A DNA stretch of 64,000 bases from Cetobacterium ceti (GTDB lineage Bacteria; Fusobacteriota; Fusobacteriia; Fusobacteriales; Fusobacteriaceae): contig NZ_FUWX01000012.1 of assembly GCF_900167275.1 (NCBI RefSeq), forward strand, positions 41,248 to 105,247. Reading direction: 5' to 3'. How positions within the stretch are numbered: position 1 is the stretch's first letter; each line of letters opens with the position of its first letter. Position numbers and translations under genes: made by a program. Shown here in pieces: positions 17,166 to 25,224 of this stretch. The notes under the pieces were generated by a model. That model saw only the letters and a list, made by a program, of their open reading frames with translations, was not told where the DNA came from and searched no databases.

Positions 17166-18548
17166 ATGAGAAAACAACTTTTATTAGCAGCTATTTTGTT
17201 GACTTCTATAAAGGGATTTGCAGGAAGTATTGACTATCTTTCTCAGCAAGATGCGGAATATTTTGCTCACCCTTCTATGACTGGTAAAATTGGTGTGTCG
17301 GGAGCATACTATAACCCAGCTGGTACAGCATTTATGGAAGATGGAACATATATGCAAGTTAACAACCAAACACATTTTAAAACATATAAAATGAAAGTAG
17401 ATGGTGAAACTTTCAAAAGTGATAAACCTTCTCCTATCATTCCAAGTATACAAATAGTTAAGGTAGATAATGGAAGATCATACTTTTTCCACGGTGGAGC
17501 AATTGCCGGTGGAGGAAATGTTGCCTATGAAGGTGGATTAGGAATGTTTAAGGTTATGGAGAATATGCTTAATGAAGGCCTTAATAAACAAGCAATCGAA
17601 ATTGCTAAAAAAACTAAACAGAATTTAAACCTACCTAGTAATTTTAAACCTATACAATTTACAGGGGGAAATACTGTTAAAGGTTCTTCATACTATGTAA
17701 CTTTACAAGGTGGAGTTGCTCAAAAGATAAATGACCACTGGTCAGCTGCATTTGCTTTAAGATATGTAAATGCTGAAAGAAAATTAAAAGGCGTAGGAAA
17801 TTATTCCCTTACAGCACCTAACTATGATAAAAATTTCAATATGATAGGAATTACACATGCAAATCCTAGATTTGATATAAATTCTGAAAGAACTGCCCAA
17901 GGAGTTAATGGAATCTTTGGTTTAAACTATAACAATGATAAATTAAATGTTGGTTTAAGATATGAAACTGAAACTAGATTAAACTTTAAAACTAAAGAAA
18001 AAAACTTAAAATCATTTGCTAGCTCATTTGGAAATACTAATCCTATCATTGCTGCAGGAATTATTGATAAGATTACTAATAATCAAAATGTTAAAGAATG
18101 GACTAATGGAGCTAAAGGTAAAAGAAATCTTCCTGCAATGGCAAGTATTGGAGCTTCTTATGCTATAACTGAGAAGACTACCCTTCTTACTTCAGGAAAC
18201 TACTACTTCATTAAAGAAGCTGGAGATTCTTTTGGAGCTTATGATGGATACCACAATGGATATGAGGTTGCCTTTGGTATTGACCACAAATTAAATGAAA
18301 AATGGACTTTAATGGGTGGATACCAATATACAAATACAGGTGCTAATAAACACACTTATAAGGATACAGACTATGCCCTTGATGCTGATATGTTTGGTTT
18401 AGGAGTTAAATACCAATACAGTCCTAACCTATCATTAATGGCAACTGGTGCTACAGTTGTTTACCATAGTGCTACTTCTGTTACCAATGTAACTTACTCA
18501 AAACACGTATACTCTATGGGTCTTGGAGCTACATACAAATTTAACTAA
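17166..18548 (+). CDS. OmpP1/FadL-family outer-membrane transport protein
   Basis: A predicted outer-membrane beta-barrel of 460 residues that imports hydrophobic molecules. It has a Sec signal peptide (about 1-19, MRKQ then a hydrophobic core ending in FAG). The FadL-type N-terminal plug motif is present as SGAYYNPAGTAFMEDGTYMQVNN, split here into SGAYYNPAGTA near residues 44-54 and what follows. Alternating strands run to an aromatic C-terminal end (ATYKFN). It follows a TetR regulator by 4 nt and ends with a strong terminator. It shows that the organism has an outer membrane. Substrate is not determined. Confidence 0.88.
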   Translation: MRKQLLLAAILLTSIKGFAGSIDYLSQQDAEYFAHPSMTGKIGVSGAYYNPAGTAFMEDGTYMQVNNQTHFKTYKMKVDGETFKSDKPSPIIPSIQIVKVDNGRSYFFHGGAIAGGGNVAYEGGLGMFKVMENMLNEGLNKQAIEIAKKTKQNLNLPSNFKPIQFTGGNTVKGSSYYVTLQGGVAQKINDHWSAAFALRYVNAERKLKGVGNYSLTAPNYDKNFNMIGITHANPRFDINSERTAQGVNGIFGLNYNNDKLNVGLRYETETRLNFKTKEKNLKSFASSFGNTNPIIAAGIIDKITNNQNVKEWTNGAKGKRNLPAMASIGASYAITEKTTLLTSGNYYFIKEAGDSFGAYDGYHNGYEVAFGIDHKLNEKWTLMGGYQYTNTGANKHTYKDTDYALDADMFGLGVKYQYSPNLSLMATGATVVYHSATSVTNVTYSKHVYSMGLGATYKFN

Positions 18549-18555
18549 AACAATT

Positions 18556-18584
18556 AGGTTTCCCTTTTGGGAGACCTTTTTTTT
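18556..18584 (+). terminator. Terminator of tetR-fadL
   Basis: AGGTTTCCC (18556-18564), TTTT loop and GGGAGACCT (18569-18577) form a 9-bp stem with one G-U pair, followed by eight T residues. Confidence 0.9.
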
Positions 18585-18590
18585 ATAAAT

Positions 18591-18619
18591 AAAAAAAGGA
18601 GAAGATATTACTCCTCTCC
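18591..18619 (-). terminator. Terminator of the long ruvB-to-folP operon
   Basis: On the minus strand GGAGAGGA pairs with TCTTCTCC (one G-U pair), 6-nt loop, followed by seven U residues. The hairpin contains the last codons and stop of the preceding gene. It faces the fadL terminator. Confidence 0.85.
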
Positions 18620-18997
18620 GTGATTTTCATCATTAGTTTTTAATTCCTCTAAATCCTTTTCCATCTTTTTAATCTTCTTATGGATTTCATTTACTCTAAA
18701 CTCAAGAGAATTAAGTATCCAAAATTGGAAATGGTTCGCCCTTTGTGACTCATAAAACATCCAAATTAACTTAAACACTCCTAAAAGTGTTGCAACTTGA
18801 ATTGCTAAAGTATGAGTTAATTTATTAAATAACCCACCTATAACTAAAAGTCCTAAAATTATTCCTATTAATAATAGATTAATAACTCTATCGTGGGGAT
18901 TTCCTGCTCCTCCAACTTGACCTACTATATTTCTAATTCTCTCTTTTTCTCTCTGGAACTCTTGTAGTTCCTCCCTCAGTTGCTCTTCACCTTTCAT
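18608..18997 (-). CDS. Conserved-looking small membrane protein of unknown function
   Basis: I do not recognise this 129-residue protein. A charged N-terminal helix with coiled-coil character (REELQEFQREKERIRN) is followed by two hydrophobic segments (about 39-58 and 65-85) and a second charged coiled coil at the C-terminus (VNEIHKKIKKMEKDLEELK). The two-helix hairpin with both ends probably in the cytoplasm suggests an oligomeric membrane scaffold, but no function is assigned. The ATG follows AGGGGTGG. It is the last gene of an 18-kb gene run, 11 nt after folP, and its stop is embedded in the terminator. Confidence 0.7.
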   Translation of the reverse strand: MKGEEQLREELQEFQREKERIRNIVGQVGGAGNPHDRVINLLLIGIILGLLVIGGLFNKLTHTLAIQVATLLGVFKLIWMFYESQRANHFQFWILNSLEFRVNEIHKKIKKMEKDLEELKTNDENHGEE

Positions 18998-19008
18998 TCA
19001 ACCACCCC

Positions 19009-19836
19009 TTATAAGTTTTTATTCATTCTTAAGTAGTTTGCAACCTCTACAACTCTTTTTGTTTCCCTTACATCATGAACTCTTAAAATATTCCCACCTA
19101 AGTAAGCTGATATTGCTGCTATAGCTAAACTTCCCTCTAGCCTTTCCTTAGGTTCCTCTATATTTAAAATCTTTCCTATGAAGGTTTTTCTAGAAGCTCC
19201 AATTAAAATAGGTAGATTAAATTTCTCCTTTAATCTCTCTATATTATTTATAACTTCAACATTTTCCTTTATCCCTTTGGCAAAACCAATTCCAGGGTCT
19301 AATATAATTTTATCCCTAGATAATCCATTTTTCAAGGCTAAATCTATGGATTCTTGAAGTTCTTCCTCTATCTCTTTTATTATATTCCCATAATGGTAAT
19401 TTTCCTGCATATTTTTTGGATTTCCCCTCATATGCATAAGAATTGAATAGGCATTTTTCTCCCCAGCTACCTTTGCCATATTTTCATCTCTTTTAAAACC
19501 ACTTATATCATTTATAATATGAGCTCCAGCCTCTAGGGCTTTTTTAGCAACTTCACTTTTATATGTATCAATAGATATTGGCACATCTATTTCTTTAGAT
19601 AATCTTTCTATTACAGGAATTACTCTTTTTAACTCCTCCTCTAAGGAAACTGGGTCTGCCCCTGGTCTTGAGGACTCTCCACCAATATCTATAATATCAG
19701 CTCCCTCTTTCACCATTTCCTTTGCCCTTTTTACTGCCCCTTCCACATGGAAGTTATCTCCCCCATCTGAAAAGGAATCTGGAGTTACATTTAAAATTCC
19801 CATTACATATATTTTTTTAGAAAAATCTAAAACCAT
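19009..19836 (-). CDS. folP: Dihydropteroate synthase
   Basis: Joins 6-hydroxymethyl-7,8-dihydropterin pyrophosphate to 4-aminobenzoate in folate synthesis; the sulfonamide target. The 275-residue TIM barrel has all signatures: MGILNVTPDSFSDGGD, DIIDIGGESSRPGAD, PISIDTYKSEVAKKAL, LDPGIGFAKG and IGASRKTFIG. The ATG at 19834-19836 is preferred, 7 nt after GGGGTG, over a TTG five codons upstream. It overlaps nothing but lies 2 nt from nadE. Other folate genes are not in the window. Confidence 0.96.
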   Translation of the reverse strand: MVLDFSKKIYVMGILNVTPDSFSDGGDNFHVEGAVKRAKEMVKEGADIIDIGGESSRPGADPVSLEEELKRVIPVIERLSKEIDVPISIDTYKSEVAKKALEAGAHIINDISGFKRDENMAKVAGEKNAYSILMHMRGNPKNMQENYHYGNIIKEIEEELQESIDLALKNGLSRDKIILDPGIGFAKGIKENVEVINNIERLKEKFNLPILIGASRKTFIGKILNIEEPKERLEGSLAIAAISAYLGGNILRVHDVRETKRVVEVANYLRMNKNL

Positions 19837-19838
19837 TT

Positions 19839-20663
19839 TTAAACACCCCAATCTCTTGGATATCTAAACTCTCTTCCTATGGTTCTATTTAAAACCTTGG
19901 CAATTACAGGAAGTTTTCTTTTATATTGAGAAAATTTAATCTTTCTCATTACCTTTTCAACTATTTCCCTGTCAAACCCATCCTCTATAACTTCCTCAGG
20001 AGTATATCTCTCCTCTATTAATCTATAAAGTATTTCATCTGCCATTTTATATGAGAATCCAAGCTCACTTTCATCTGTTTGCCCTTCCCAAAGGTCTGCA
20101 CTTGGTTTTTTATCTATTAGAGCCTCTGGTACTCCCAAATGTCTTGAAAGTTCCCAAACTTGAGTTTTATATAGATCTCCTATGGGATTTATAGCTGAAG
20201 CCCCATCTCCAAACTGTGTACTATACCCTAGTAATATCTCTGTTTTATTAGATGTTCCTAAAACTAAAGCTTTCTCCTTAGCTGAATGGTCAAATAAAAT
20301 ACACATTCTTTCCCTTGCCATTCTATTTCCCTTTCTAAGTCCATCCATATCTGGATTCATTTGAAAATATGGATCCACCATAGGAGTTATCTCTATAAGG
20401 TCACTTTTTATTCCAAGAGATTCTATTACTAACTTTCCATGTTCTACACTTTCCTTACTAGAACTTTTATATGGCATCATAATTCCTAAAACATTTTCAG
20501 GACCAAAGGCCTTAGCTGCTAAATAAGCAACTAAAGCTGAATCTATTCCCCCTGAAATTCCAAGAACTACCTTTTCAAATCCTACCTTGTGTACCTCTTC
20601 TCTTAAAAAATCCACCAGGATATTTTCAACCATCTGTAAATTCAAATCTAATCTATTTTCCAT
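19839..20663 (-). CDS. nadE: NAD synthetase, ammonia-dependent
   Basis: Amidates deamido-NAD to NAD using ATP. The 274-residue protein has the PP-loop SGGIDS (about 37-42), the Gly-rich [18 protein letters not shown], and [12 protein letters not shown]. It lacks the N-terminal glutaminase domain, so it uses free ammonia or ammonia from a separate amidase. The ATG at 20661-20663 is favoured because GGGGGA lies about 7 nt upstream; another ATG five codons earlier is possible. A stand-alone carbon-nitrogen hydrolase is encoded at 47037-47864. Confidence 0.95.
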   Translation of the reverse strand: MENRLDLNLQMVENILVDFLREEVHKVGFEKVVLGISGGIDSALVAYLAAKAFGPENVLGIMMPYKSSSKESVEHGKLVIESLGIKSDLIEITPMVDPYFQMNPDMDGLRKGNRMARERMCILFDHSAKEKALVLGTSNKTEILLGYSTQFGDGASAINPIGDLYKTQVWELSRHLGVPEALIDKKPSADLWEGQTDESELGFSYKMADEILYRLIEERYTPEEVIEDGFDREIVEKVMRKIKFSQYKRKLPVIAKVLNRTIGREFRYPRDWGV

Positions 20664-20679
20664 GGTTAAATCCCCCATC

Positions 20680-21576
20680 CTATTTATAGTCGTTTATCAT
20701 AGTTTCTGCTAGGTCTCTATCTAATCCGAATTTACCTAACTTACCATTTCTATAATCTCTTAAAACTGTGTATGTAGCCTGTTGCACATTAAGAGTATTT
20801 CCCTTTTGTCTCATATTCATTCTATTAGCAATACTTTCTATTATTGCCCCTGTAACTTGATCGAAATCCTCATCTAAAAGTTTATATTTTTCTTTTAAAA
20901 TATTTTTCATGTTCATTTCCATCATTTTATCTAAAAGTCTACAAGCCACATCATCTATAGGAAGTATTTCATCTTTAATTGCCCCTGTAATTGCAAGGTT
21001 CATTCCAACCTCTTCACTTTCAAACTTAGGCCATAATATTCCTGGAGTATCTAAAAGTTCTAATCCCTCTTTTATTCTTATCCACTGTTTACCCCTAGTG
21101 AATCCTGGTTTATTACCTACTCCAGCACTATTTTTTCCAACTATTCTATTAATAAGTCTAGATTTACCAACATTTGGTATTCCAGCTATCATAAGTCTAG
21201 TATTAACTTTTCTAAGTCCCTTAGCCATAAGTCTTGCCTTTTTCTCCGCAGAAACCTTATCTATTATAGAGTATAGAGCTCTCATATTAAATCCTGTTTC
21301 AGCAGAAAGTTCTAAAACTTCATCGGCAAAGTTATTTTCCTTAAAGAACTTTTTCCAAAAGTTTATCTCTTCCTTTGTCACAAGGTCAGCCTTGTTTATA
21401 ACTATTATTCTTTTTTTATTTTTTGCAAATTTTGGTATATCTGGATTTTTACTTGAAAGTGGAATTCTTGCATCTACCACCTCAAGAACGATATCTATAA
21501 GGGGCATATTCTCCTTAATCATATCCTTTGTTTTTTTCATATGCCCTGGGTACCAGTTTATCTTTGTCATTGACAT
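20680..21576 (-). CDS. rbgA: Ribosome biogenesis GTPase RbgA (YlqF)
   Basis: A circularly permuted GTPase needed for late assembly of the 50S subunit. The permutation is visible: the G4 motif NKAD (61-64) comes before the G1 P-loop GIPNVGKS (132-139) and G3 DTPG (176-179). The N-terminal [10 protein letters not shown] is the RbgA family signature. The 298-residue length is normal. The start follows AGGAGG, 13 nt after rsmI. Confidence 0.96.
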   Translation of the reverse strand: MSMTKINWYPGHMKKTKDMIKENMPLIDIVLEVVDARIPLSSKNPDIPKFAKNKKRIIVINKADLVTKEEINFWKKFFKENNFADEVLELSAETGFNMRALYSIIDKVSAEKKARLMAKGLRKVNTRLMIAGIPNVGKSRLINRIVGKNSAGVGNKPGFTRGKQWIRIKEGLELLDTPGILWPKFESEEVGMNLAITGAIKDEILPIDDVACRLLDKMMEMNMKNILKEKYKLLDEDFDQVTGAIIESIANRMNMRQKGNTLNVQQATYTVLRDYRNGKLGKFGLDRDLAETMINDYK

Positions 21577-21589
21577 CTTTGTTTCCTCC

Positions 21590-22255
21590 TTAATCCTCTA
21601 ATCCCTTAACTAGAAGAACTATCTCTCCCTTTAGAGGATTTTTGCTTATTTTTTCAATGAGTTCAGTTGTAGTCCCCCTTAAAATTTCCTCATACATTTT
21701 AGTTATCTCTCTAACTATTACTACTTCTCTTACACCCATAAATGTTTCTATATCTCTTAAGGTCTTCTCTATTCTATATGGTGATTCATATATGATTATA
21801 GTTCTCTCCTCTAGAGCTAATTTTTTAAGTAAAGTTTGTCTTCCCTTTTTCTTAGGTAAGAACCCCTCCATTGCCAATCTTCTTGTGGAAATTCCAGCTG
21901 CTGAAGCAGCAGCAACCATAGCACTAGGCCCTGGAATAGGAACAACTTTAATTCCTTCATTGTGAGCTGCATCAACTAACTCCCAACCTGGATCAGAGAT
22001 ACATGGTGTCCCTGCGTCTGTTACTACAGCTATGGTATTTCCATTTTCTAACATATTTATAATATTAGGAATTTGATGATGTTTTACATTTTCATCATAT
22101 CTGTAAACTATCTTTTCTAATCCTAAGTGATTTAATAATTTTTTTGTTACCCTTGTGTCCTCAGCAAATATAAAGTCCACCTCTCCTAAGATTCTTACAG
22201 CTCTTAGGGTAATATCCTCTAAATTCCCAATGGGAGTTGCCACAACATATAACAT
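21590..22255 (-). CDS. rsmI: 16S rRNA 2'-O-ribose C1402 methyltransferase RsmI
   Basis: SAM-dependent tetrapyrrole-methylase-fold enzyme that modifies C1402 of 16S rRNA. ATPIGNLEDITLRA, FAEDTRVTKKLL, VTDAGTPCISDPGWELV and PGPSAMVAAASAAG are family signatures. The 221-residue length is shorter than Escherichia coli RsmI (about 286); the C-terminal extension is missing, ending soon after KGEIVLLVKG. It lies between ctpA and rbgA with short gaps. Confidence 0.93.
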   Translation of the reverse strand: MLYVVATPIGNLEDITLRAVRILGEVDFIFAEDTRVTKKLLNHLGLEKIVYRYDENVKHHQIPNIINMLENGNTIAVVTDAGTPCISDPGWELVDAAHNEGIKVVPIPGPSAMVAAASAAGISTRRLAMEGFLPKKKGRQTLLKKLALEERTIIIYESPYRIEKTLRDIETFMGVREVVIVREITKMYEEILRGTTTELIEKISKNPLKGEIVLLVKGLED

Positions 22256-22271
22256 ATTACTTTCCGCCCTT

Positions 22272-23585
22272 CTAATTATTTTTTTCTGCCAACATAGCCT
22301 TTATGGTAGAAATTGCCGCTTCTAACTGAAGGTCTTCTTTTTTCTTCATTTTATCCGCTTCTTTTTTACCTTTGATCTCTTTTATAATCTCATTTTTATT
22401 AGCCTTTGTTTCAGCCTCATTTATATTGGTAACAAATCCATCAAAGAATAGGAAATCATCCTTTTCTTCAACTTTAACATCAGGTTCTATTCCAGTTCCA
22501 TTTATACAAACTCCTGAAGGAGTATAATATTTTGCTATTGTTACCTTGATTCCATCTCCATCTGGTAAAGGTACAAGAGTTTGTACACTTCCCTTTCCAA
22601 AGGACTTTTCTCCTATTAGTAATCCTCTTTTATGATCCTTTATTGCCCCTGAAACAATTTCAGATGCAGAAGCACTTCCCTCATTTATAAGAACTACCAG
22701 TGGAAAATCTCCATAGTACTTTCCAGTTCTGTTAGAAACCTGTTCCTCTCCAACTTTTCCCTTTGTACTTACAATTCTTCCATCTTTTATAAACATAGAG
22801 GCTATTTTTATAGCTTGATCCAAAGCTCCTCCTGGATTACTTCTTAAATCTAGAACTATTCCCTTAGCTCCATCTTTTTGTAAACCTTCAAGGGCCTTTC
22901 TCACATCTGGGTACACATTTTCTCCAAATTGAGTAAGTCTTAAATACCCTATATTTTTATCTATCATTCTACTTTTTACATATTTTAACTGTATAATTGC
23001 TCTTTTTAAAGTAACTTCCTTAGTTTCCTTTGCAGAGTCTCTATAAACGGTAAGTTTAACCTCTGAACCAGGTTCACCCTTTAATTTTTTCACACACTGC
23101 TCACTTGTTAATTTATAAGTTGAATCTCCATCTATTGCTATTATCTTATCCTTTGCTTTTAAACCAGCATTATATGCAGGTGTATCCTCAATAGGAGATA
23201 CTACAACTAAAGGTTCATCAGGTTTTTTCTGTATAACCATTCCCACTCCAGGATATTTTCCCTTTATATCCTCTTGGAAACTTTCCATCTCCTCAGCTGT
23301 GAAATAATTTGAATGTGGGTCATCTAGAGATTCTAACATCCCCTTTAATGCCCCATGTAAAAGTGTTGCCCTAGTTGGTTCCTTATCTCCCACATAATTT
23401 TCTCTTAAAAGATCCATAATATCTGACATCTCTTTTAATTGTTTTATATTAGAGATAAAACCAATACTATCTTTATTTTCTTCCTTTTTATTTGCATCAA
23501 CGGTCTTTCCATAGGAAAGTGAACTTGTTAATAAAAGACCAGATAATAATAGTACTAGTCCCTTACCCTTTAAGGCTCTTATCAT
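22272..23585 (-). CDS. ctpA: Carboxyl-terminal processing protease CtpA (S41 family)
   Basis: A secreted or periplasmic serine protease that cleaves C-terminal tails. The 437-residue protein has a signal segment (about 8-25), a cap helix region, a PDZ domain (about 107-185 with DKIIAIDGDS) and the S41 catalytic core. The catalytic Ser lies in GSASASEIVSG (303-313) and the catalytic Lys is K331 in SFGKGSVQ. The C-terminus is Lys-rich. It overlaps the tlyA stop by 4 nt (ATGA), so translation is coupled. Confidence 0.95.
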   Translation of the reverse strand: MIRALKGKGLVLLLSGLLLTSSLSYGKTVDANKKEENKDSIGFISNIKQLKEMSDIMDLLRENYVGDKEPTRATLLHGALKGMLESLDDPHSNYFTAEEMESFQEDIKGKYPGVGMVIQKKPDEPLVVVSPIEDTPAYNAGLKAKDKIIAIDGDSTYKLTSEQCVKKLKGEPGSEVKLTVYRDSAKETKEVTLKRAIIQLKYVKSRMIDKNIGYLRLTQFGENVYPDVRKALEGLQKDGAKGIVLDLRSNPGGALDQAIKIASMFIKDGRIVSTKGKVGEEQVSNRTGKYYGDFPLVVLINEGSASASEIVSGAIKDHKRGLLIGEKSFGKGSVQTLVPLPDGDGIKVTIAKYYTPSGVCINGTGIEPDVKVEEKDDFLFFDGFVTNINEAETKANKNEIIKEIKGKKEADKMKKKEDLQLEAAISTIKAMLAEKNN

Positions 23586-24388
23586 ACGGCTCCTCCTAAG
23601 TTTTTCCCCTCTTTCACCACATGTTCCACATTTATTGTACTCTCTTCATCTCCTAACATAAACACAGAAATATATTCCACATTTCCCTTTGTTCCTGTTA
23701 TAGGTGAATAGTCTAAAGCTTTTAAAGTCAATCCATGCTCTTTTCCAGCTTCTATTACAGAGTTAATAGCCATAAGATGTTTTTTACTATCTCTAACTAT
23801 TCCTCCCTTTTCAATATTCTCTCTTCCCACTTCAAATTGTGGTTTTATAAGAGCCATTAATTTTGTATCTCCATGGAAAAACTTAACTAAATGCTCAAAT
23901 ACCTTTGTTATAGATATAAATGAAACGTCCATTACCATCATGTCTATATTTGAGTTATCTAAATTTTCCTCTGTTAAATCTTTTATATGGGTATTTTCTA
24001 AAGATTTTACCCTTTCATCATTTCTTAATTTCCAGTCCAATTGATTTGTTCCCACATCCACAGAATATACAAATTTTGCTCCATTTTGTAGGGCACAATC
24101 TGTAAATCCACCTGTTGATGCTCCTATATCTAAAACTGTTTTTCCATTAAAATCAAGGTTAAATACAGAAATGGCCTTTTCTAATTTAAGTCCACCTCTA
24201 CTTACATATTTACAAGTATCTCCCTTAACTCTAATATTAGGCTCTTCATCTATTTTTATAGATGTTCCCGCCTTATCTATTCTTTTATCATTAACTATTA
24301 CGTTTCCAGCCATAATAGCTCTTTTTGCCTTTTCTCTAGTTTCAAAGAATCCCTTTTCCACTAAAAGTACATCTAAACGTTCCTTCAT
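23582..24388 (-). CDS. tlyA: TlyA family rRNA methyltransferase
   Basis: An S4 domain (about 1-62, RLDVLLVEKGFFETREKAKR) is fused to an FtsJ-like methyltransferase with the SAM motif TVLDIGASTGGFTDCAL and the later VMDVSFIS and LIKPQFEVG. TlyA enzymes 2'-O-methylate rRNA; some have been reported as haemolysins. The 268-residue length is normal. It is tightly coupled to both neighbours: 1-nt overlap with the HD gene upstream and 4-nt overlap with ctpA downstream. Confidence 0.94.
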   Translation of the reverse strand: MKERLDVLLVEKGFFETREKAKRAIMAGNVIVNDKRIDKAGTSIKIDEEPNIRVKGDTCKYVSRGGLKLEKAISVFNLDFNGKTVLDIGASTGGFTDCALQNGAKFVYSVDVGTNQLDWKLRNDERVKSLENTHIKDLTEENLDNSNIDMMVMDVSFISITKVFEHLVKFFHGDTKLMALIKPQFEVGRENIEKGGIVRDSKKHLMAINSVIEAGKEHGLTLKALDYSPITGTKGNVEYISVFMLGDEESTINVEHVVKEGKNLGGAV

Positions 24389-25224
24389 TAGCTTTCACTA
24401 GCCTCCTCAAAAATTCTATCATCCTCTAGATAATCTAAAAGGGGATTTTCTAAAACTAAATTTTTAAACCCTTTTTTATTAACTGCTCTTATTAGCTTTT
24501 CAGTTTCCCTAACACGCTTTGTAAAAAAGTCATCTCCTATGGGAATTCTCTTAGTTTTTTTGTAGTGGTTTAAAAGCTGTTTTGTATTTTTAATTCTAAG
24601 CTCATGCTTAGCTCTTTTTAATCTATCCTTTACAATTCCAGTGGTACAATCAAGTTTTTTTGCTATGTCCTCTATATTCATTCCCTGGGTCATAAGCTCT
24701 AATATTTTGTCTGCTCCTATGGGATTTATTCTATGGTACTTGGCTGAGTACATATCTGCCCTGTGAACTATATGAGCTTCCTTGGTATTAGGTTGAATTT
24801 TTCCCCACTTTCCATGGTGAGATATAACTATATGAATTATATTCTTTCTAGTTTTATCATTTATTCTAACTCCTAATTGATTTTCAATCTCTTCTAAAAG
24901 CACATCTGCTTCCTTGGTAATATACTCAGGTTTTTTTATCATCATTTGGGAATGGGAAAATCTCTCTCCCATTTTTCTAATACTTCCCTTGCTTAGGTCA
25001 TGTATTATTACTCCCACTATTACTGCAAAAAAATCCACTCTTTCCCTACCTTCAAATAAATCCCTATAGTCTCTTTTTATCTCATCAGATGAAATTTTTA
25101 AAACATCATAGGTATGAGTGGTAACTTTTACCCCTTGGTCATCATAAGATTCTAAATCTAAAACCTTTTCATTATCCAAAAGGATATCAATAAATTTCAA
25201 TGCATTGCTATTTTTTATTTGCAT
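24388..25224 (-). CDS. HD-domain phosphohydrolase with C-terminal helix-turn-helix-like region
   Basis: A 278-residue protein with an HD hydrolase domain: VIIHDLSKGS (H75-D76), a preceding THTYDVLK and later HIVISHHGKWG histidines and HRADMYSAKYH. Residues about 180-230 (GADKILELMTQGMNIEDIAKKL, then TTGIVKDRLKRAKHEL) look like a sigma-factor-type helix-turn-helix, an unusual partner for HD. The substrate is unknown. The ATG at 25222-25224 is 9 nt from GAGGG; a TTG five codons upstream is possible. It overlaps the end of dxs by 17 nt and touches tlyA. I know no experimental function for this type. Confidence 0.75.
   Translation of the reverse strand: MQIKNSNALKFIDILLDNEKVLDLESYDDQGVKVTTHTYDVLKISSDEIKRDYRDLFEGRERVDFFAVIVGVIIHDLSKGSIRKMGERFSHSQMMIKKPEYITKEADVLLEEIENQLGVRINDKTRKNIIHIVISHHGKWGKIQPNTKEAHIVHRADMYSAKYHRINPIGADKILELMTQGMNIEDIAKKLDCTTGIVKDRLKRAKHELRIKNTKQLLNHYKKTKRIPIGDDFFTKRVRETEKLIRAVNKKGFKNLVLENPLLDYLEDDRIFEEASES

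Noticed and set aside
20909..21601. Plus-strand 230-codon hydrophobic frame opposite rbgA
   Set aside because: Hydrophobicity is a by-product of reading AT-rich minus-strand coding sequence in reverse; rbgA is complete with motifs.
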